The translations under genes were made by a program, and so were the position numbers. The notes beneath the pieces are model-generated. The model saw nothing but the letters and a program-made list of their open reading frames with translations, was not told the origin of the DNA and did no database searches. From Isoetes taiwanensis (taxonomy: Eukaryota > Streptophyta > Lycopodiopsida > Isoetales > Isoetaceae), in contig JAJEKV010000134.1 in assembly GCA_021234155.1 (NCBI GenBank), positions 810,501 to 874,500 on the forward strand: a stretch of DNA of 64,000 nucleotides. Reading direction: 5' to 3'. Of this stretch, positions 58,851-64,000 are shown one piece after another. Numbering within the stretch: position 1 is the stretch's first letter; every line of letters starts with the position of its first letter.

Positions 58851-60420
58851 TCTTTTTTTGGTTCCTGTGATTTTTATGTTCGAAATTGCTAATGTGTTTC
58901 TAGGGGCAAAATAAACCTTGTTTCTTCAGTTACTCAAGTGGATATTTGCAGTGCAGAGAATACCAACAAAGGCACAGGATGATATACAGATTTCTTTACA
59001 TTTGCAGAGGATGGAATACCAACACAGTGCAGTTATTATGATATTCACCTTATGTTGAAGGCATAGGGCATTAAGTATTTGGGGCATCAACAAAATCTGA
59101 AACTTCCAAGGGGTAAAAATGAAAAATATTTGCAAAATACCTTACCTTCTATTTCTGCATTAGGGTTTCGAAGCGGCACCGCTCGAGATCCTGGGAGGGA
59201 AGCGAATTCATGGTCGGTGAAGGTGAGATGGAAATAGGAAGAAATCGGCCGAATAAAGCAGGGAAAAATAGCTCTCAGCAGGGCGCGTTTTCTCCTCCAA
59301 AGAAGACTGCCGCCTTATACAATCCTAATAAGCTTTCTGACTTACTATCTGTTCTGCATTTTGGAAGCAATAGAGATGTTTTGGTCATATTAGGAAGAAA
59401 GGAGAAATTTGCATGAGTTGCTTTGGCAAATTCGTTTTCAGATCTGATAATCCCAAATCCTGCTACTTGCGTGAAGACCTTACCTATTAGCTGAATGGCT
59501 AAGTTCGAGGTAGTTTAGCAGATTCGTTTTTGGATTTGCTAAGCTCAAATTCTGCTACAAGTTTGAGTAAATACTGGAAAAAAAAAAAGAAGAGTGTGAC
59601 ATCAAAATTCAGTGCTGCTGTTGGGGTCGTGTTTGAAATTTTACATTCCTGAAGAATGCCTTGTTTGTTCTTGAAAAGCATCCTGCATTTGTTGGGATCA
59701 TGTTGAATATTTCATTCCTGAAGAATGCCTTGTTTGTTCTTTGAAGAGCATTCTGCTATTGTTGGGGTCGAGGTTTCAGAAATTTTCAGATTTGCAGCAA
59801 AGGAAAATATATATCTGAGCTAGAAGGTGAAGTCATATTAACTGTAACTGTGTTGGAATGACAATAAAAAAAATCTGCACTTGCATTGTGTCAAATTGAG
59901 TGTCTATTACAGGTGTTGTTGTGTTCAACTTTTGCTGGATTGATAGTCAAATAGTTATCACTAACCACTTCTCTCCCTATCTACATTTGCACTGCCATAC
60001 TTCCACTTTGTTTTGCAGTTAACATTTAAACTATATTGCATTCGCCATTTTCAATCCAAAACCTCATGTAGCCACTGATCTTGTTTTATTCCTTAAGTCT
60101 CTCCATTCCTGCAAGCAAACAAGTTCCTCGTTTTCAATCCTAACTTCATATAGCCACTGATCTTATTTTATTCTTCAAGTCTTTCCATTCCTGCAAGCAA
60201 ACAAGTTGTGAGGGAGGTATAAACTGAAAAATAGAAGCGTTGCCCATATTTTGTCATTTACCATACTGTATCCAAGATTTCCTTAGCATAGGCCAGTGCA
60301 TAGGCATTGGCTTGGAGGTCCTTAATAGAAGGTGAGCCATAAACTCCAGGCTTGGCTCATCATTTTGGAGGTCCTACCGGGATTCTCTAATTAAAGATCT
60401 TGCCTGGAGAACCCTTTGAG
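58851..60420. other. Intergenic with two tandem duplications
   Basis: About 75-bp duplication at 59617-59770 (CATTCCTGAAGAATGCCTTG, TTTGTTCTT). About 79-bp-spaced duplication at 60056-60209 (TAGCCACTGATCTT, CCATTCCTGCAAGCAAACAA). The small open frame at 59210-59416 (Lys/Asn-rich) has no domain. The 5' LTR of the gypsy-type element would be expected here but was not recognised. Confidence 0.6.
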
Positions 60421-60429
60421 TGACTGAGC

Positions 60430-62990
60430 ATGTTTACCCGAAGTAAGACCAAAAGTGAGAAAAGCCTTTTGCCTGAATATCAAGGGGAACCACCTGCGTT
60501 TTTACCATCCGTCAATACACCAACTATTTATGAGCCTGACCTAGGGCACCAAACCACTTCTGCAGCTTTTACACCTTATACTCCTCGTCCTGAACCATTC
60601 CCAGCACCCATGCATGCTAGCCCTATGCACCCTGGCGTCCCTAAAAATGATTCAGCACCAGTGGTTACTGCTAACTTGGACAGCATATTGGCGCCTTTAG
60701 CCCCAAAAGCACCCCAGTACTGGGCTGACATTGGGCCCTTAGAATTTCTCTCCCAGTTTGAAGAGTATTATGAAAACCATGGCTATAGAAAGGGAGATAA
60801 AGTAGAAGTTTTTGGGAAGAGTATGAAAGGAGAAGATGCTGAAGGATGGTACGAGTTCTTCATCACGTACGAGGGAAATACATGGGAGCAGCTCAAGGAT
60901 TCATTTTGCAGAAGGTATGGGGGAATTGTCAGTTCAGATTCATTGGTAGAAGAATTGCATAAGTTTAAAGTTGGTTCGAATGAACCCATGGCAAAATACT
61001 GTGAAAGATTTGCGAGATACTGCAGGATTTGCAGGGAAAGCTTGTGTCACTGGTTTATTGTTGGCTTAGAGAGCAGACCGCGAGTGCAACCAAAATTGCA
61101 AAGGCTCAATAAACGAGGAGACTTTGTTAATTTGGCACAATTGTTGACGAAAGCTAAATCTTTGGCATCAGATTTTGGAGAAGACTGCGCAGATGCCTCA
61201 CAGAAAAAACCCATGGAAAGGTATGAGAATTCCAAATGCCTAACCAGTTTATGCCGTCCACAAGGATAGTGAAGAAGAGCAAGAAACGGCATGCTTTGCT
61301 GTGAAGGGAATGAGGGCAGATAGAAAGGAGGTGCACGTTATGGAGAAGGAATTGGTAGACTTAAGGGAGGAACTCAAAAGAACTCAAGAGGAATTAAGGA
61401 GGCAAAAAGAACATGCGCAAAATCAAAACACCTTGCTCGAAGAGCTTAAGATGGCTAGGATCTCACGCTCGGATGTGATTTGTCAAAATTGTCAGAAGGT
61501 TGGCCATGAAGAAAGCAGATGCTTTAAGAGACCTTGTCCTAGATGTGGAAAAACAGGACACTTTGGAAAGGAGTGCCCCGTTTGTGTTTACTGTAGTCAG
61601 GGGCATGACGTTAAGTTCTGTCAGGTTATGTCTTTTCATAAAAGTAAGGGCAGCAGGAAGGAATCAGATGTACCCCCTGAAACTAGCTCTTGTGTAATAG
61701 AAGTTTGCGAGCCGGAGGAGACCACAGTTAATGTTGTCACTAGGCACCAAGCGAAGGAATCAGATGCTGCTGCTCCTACTGCTACAAACATTGGATCTAC
61801 TAGTAAGATTAAGGGACGTGTACATTTCAGCGAGGAAAATTCAAACTCTATGCCCCTTAAGATTCCTGCTGCACCTTTGCCTTTGAAGGACGTGGAAGAA
61901 CACAAGCAGGTTGAAAACTTACTCAGAAACACTAAGGTGAGTTTGGATTTGCTAACCTTGTTTAGGGAGGCACCCTCGTTTAGACAAGGTTTCATAAGGC
62001 TGACTGAACCCATTGAGCCAGCAGCGGCAGCTGTGGATCACCATGAAGGACACACATTATTAGTACAAGAAGTGGGATTAGAGGATCCAGGTGTGTTCAC
62101 TTGCGTTGCCCAAGTTGGAGACTTTGATATCACCAACGTCATAGTTGATGGAGGCTCAGGAATAAACGTCATGCCATATCATATTATGTTGAGCTTAGGA
62201 TTGAAGGTTACAACCCCGCTGGTAATAAAAGGATTTAATCAGCAAGCTGTTTATCCCATGGGAATAGTTGAAAACGTACGTTTGAATGTGAAAGGGGTAA
62301 TCTCGCATGTGAATTTTATGGTCATATCATTTCCTGACACAAAGCCATCTATTAGCTTCTATGACCTGTTATTGCGAAGAACTTGGCTTAGAGCAGTCAA
62401 TGCGAAGGATGGTTGGAGCAAAGAAAGAACATGTTGCACAATTTCAGATGAGTACGCCACAACTACTTTGTACCCTAAACCAGGAAGGGAAGGGCATGAA
62501 AGACATGTGCACTTTGCCGAGGTATATGAATTAGTGCAGCAAATAGCGTCAGCGGAATATAGTTTAGGCACATCAGAAATTGTGGATGTGGAAGATGCAC
62601 AAGAAGCCTTGCTTTGGTTTGATGGAGGAGTTTCTTACAAACCTGGAATTTCAGATGTGTGGATTGTGCTTAGAGACACACAGGGTACACTCATATATCA
62701 AGATAATACCGTTAAATACTAACAACGCTACCGAGTATGCAGCTTTGTTTATTTGGGTTACAAAGGGCTAGAGAAAGGGTATCAGAAAGCTAAAAGTTTT
62801 TGGAGACTCGAAACTTGTACATAAATAGGTCAGCCAAGAGTACCAGGTAAAAAATGCTCAATTGGGTTTGGTACTAGCAGAAGTTCAGCATTTATTGGCA
62901 GAATTTGATCAATACAGCATCACACATATTCCTCGAAAGCAAAATGAACATGCAGACCTTCTGTGCAGGTGTGACGTTCCAAGTATTTAT
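60430..62990 (+). mobile_element. Gypsy-type gag-protease joined to RNase H, no reverse transcriptase
   Basis: Gag 60430-61269: MFTRSKTKSEKSLLPEYQGE, then PLEFLSQFEEYYENHGYRKG, KSMKGEDAEGWYEFFITYEG and FCRRYGGIVSSDSLVEELHK. A frame change near 61260 leads to a coiled coil (EELKRTQEELRRQKEHAQNQ), zinc knuckles CQNCQKVGHEESRC, CPRCGKTGHFGKEC and CVYCSQGHDVKFC (61480-61620), then an aspartic protease VIVDGGSGINVMP near 62135. After VVIxGF and LLRRTWLRAV (the usual protease end), about 180 bases later comes RNase H: LWFDGGVSYKPG (62612), NNATEYAALFIW, VFGDSKLV, SITHIPRKQNEHADLLCR. The DGGSG protease and this RNase H are of the Tat/Ogre style. RT and integrase are absent, and the RNase H has frame breaks. 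Confidence 0.88.
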
Positions 62991-63259
62991 ACGGTGTACG
63001 TATAAATATTGAACCCGTCACTCGGTATAGGTACGCCACCTGGGGTATGATAACCTAGGGGGTTGGCCACAATGGATTTAATTAGCTATGTTAACCAGAT
63101 TATTAAGGATAATTATCTAAAGACATGTGATTAAGTCAATCCATAGTAGGAAGGCGCCATTTGGCATGACCCGGGTGGCACGCATGAGGATTGCTAAACT
63201 AGGCCACCAAAGGGAAGCGCCATCCTCATATCAGCCCAATTTCGACCCAGCAAAGCGCC
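62991..63259. other. Possible LTR start or spacer
   Basis: TGTGACGTTCCAAG at 62970 could open an LTR. No second copy is available in the window to confirm it. Confidence 0.3.
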
Positions 63260-64000
63260 AGGAGCAGCTGAGCGCTCAGGAAGCAGTTGCTGTTCGTCCC
63301 CAGATCGCCAAGATACCCTCTACCTGTCGCTGCTACCCCAGTACAGCACCATGGAAGCACCCCTTGACAACGGGTCCAGCCGAAACTCGGGTTAGTGGTA
63401 GTTAACTTGCAAATTGTAGAATAATACTCTAGTATTCTTTTCTGGTTGGTTTTGGGTGAGATTAACCCTTCTTTGGTAATTAGGAATACTTTTCAATTAT
63501 GAATGATGCTCTGTATGGAATGGTCGATGTCTCTATGAGTTAGTTTAGTAGTTTCTCGTAAACAGGGATTAACAGGGGGGTAGAGGCCTCTGAGCTTGAG
63601 TATAGAATGCTCCTAGTAGTCCTTTAACACCCTACTAGATTCGCCCAGGCGCAAGAGCCCACCGGGTCATAGGCAGCCATGGTGCGGCTTAGCACCGCAC
63701 AAGGGACACAAAGGGTGAAGTAGGGGGTGGGGTCTTGCACGAGCATAAAAGGCTCCTGAGACTCCTACAGTGGGCTAGGCCTGATAGCCGGTCACGTGGA
63801 GGGCCGGGTATGGGTCTGACACTCCCTGGGTGTAGTGGTGTGACCCGTATGGGGCACCATGCACTTTGAGTAGAATTAGGGTGAGTAAGTCGGGTACGGA
63901 TGCGGGGGTCGCTGATGCGGCACGTATTCTCTAGCTCACCCACGACACCACTGTGATCCTGGAAGGGGACGCCTCCCCGACCTGCCTCATCGGACCAGGT
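63260..64000 (+). repeat. Dispersed repeat R1, copy B
   Basis: Matches 5265-6010 in order: AGGAGCAGCTGAGCGC, CGAAACTCGGGTTAGTGG, GGGTAGAGGCCTCTGA, GTCACGTGGAGGGCCGGGTA, GATCCTGGAAGGGGACG. Cut by the window end. Lies right after the gypsy-type element. Confidence 0.88.

Overview
The window looks like a repeat-rich piece of a large land-plant nuclear genome. The support is spliced genes with GT..AG introns, Ty1/copia and Ty3/gypsy retroelements, LINEs, a tRNA-derived SINE, PPR-gene remnants and a plant-type 2-oxoglutarate dioxygenase. A fern or other non-seed vascular plant is my guess, from the LINE types and the loose gene spacing; this is inference. No bacterial, organellar or CRISPR signal was seen.

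Layout. 0-3 kb: 3' half of a copia pol plus its 3' LTR. 3.6-6.4 kb: a broken C2H2 zinc-finger ORF followed by repeat R1, which recurs at 63.2-64 kb. 6.5-9.2 kb: a decayed LINE (minus). 10.4-11.8 kb: a four-exon 2-oxoglutarate/Fe(II) dioxygenase gene (minus). 12.6-16.5 kb: CT-rich low-complexity blocks, a duplicated ~440-bp segment holding two SINE copies, and long runs of 5-bp TTC/GAA units in heat-shock-element register. 17.5-20.5 kb: unassigned broken ORFs and arrays of a palindromic repeat. 23.7-24.5 kb: a PPR pseudogene. 26.7-34.5 kb: an L1-like 3' end, a dead copia, and a nearly complete LINE (ORF1 plus ORF2) lying between GA microsatellites. 36-37.7 kb: an ankyrin-like fragment between inverted repeats. 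38.2-39.3 kb: a second PPR pseudogene. 39.6-40.9 kb: a well-preserved DNAJC17-like gene (minus). 43.2-45.8 kb: the C-terminal exons of a tRNA threonylcarbamoyladenosine dehydratase-like gene (plus), with a LINE fragment inside one intron. 47-54 kb: LINE ends, unassigned exon-like segments and dispersed duplications. 54.7-57 kb: copia 5' LTR, primer-binding site and gag/protease, with a 281-bp inverted-repeat element inside gag. 57-58.9 kb: the 5' part of a minus-strand retroelement. 60.4-63 kb: a gypsy-type gag-protease followed directly by an RNase H with no reverse transcriptase.

Two host genes look credible end to end (the dioxygenase, with one reading-frame problem, and the DNAJC17-like gene). 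The dehydratase gene is only partly present. The rest is transposon history. The points most worth a second look are the LINE family, whose conserved 3' end runs into a different short tandem repeat at each copy and which lies between GA tracts; the in-frame TAG between its ORF1 and ORF2; the long heat-shock-element-like arrays; and the gypsy element with protease joined to RNase H.

All calls are from reading the sequence alone. Exon borders were placed by splice consensus and reading phase; no alignment or database search was run.
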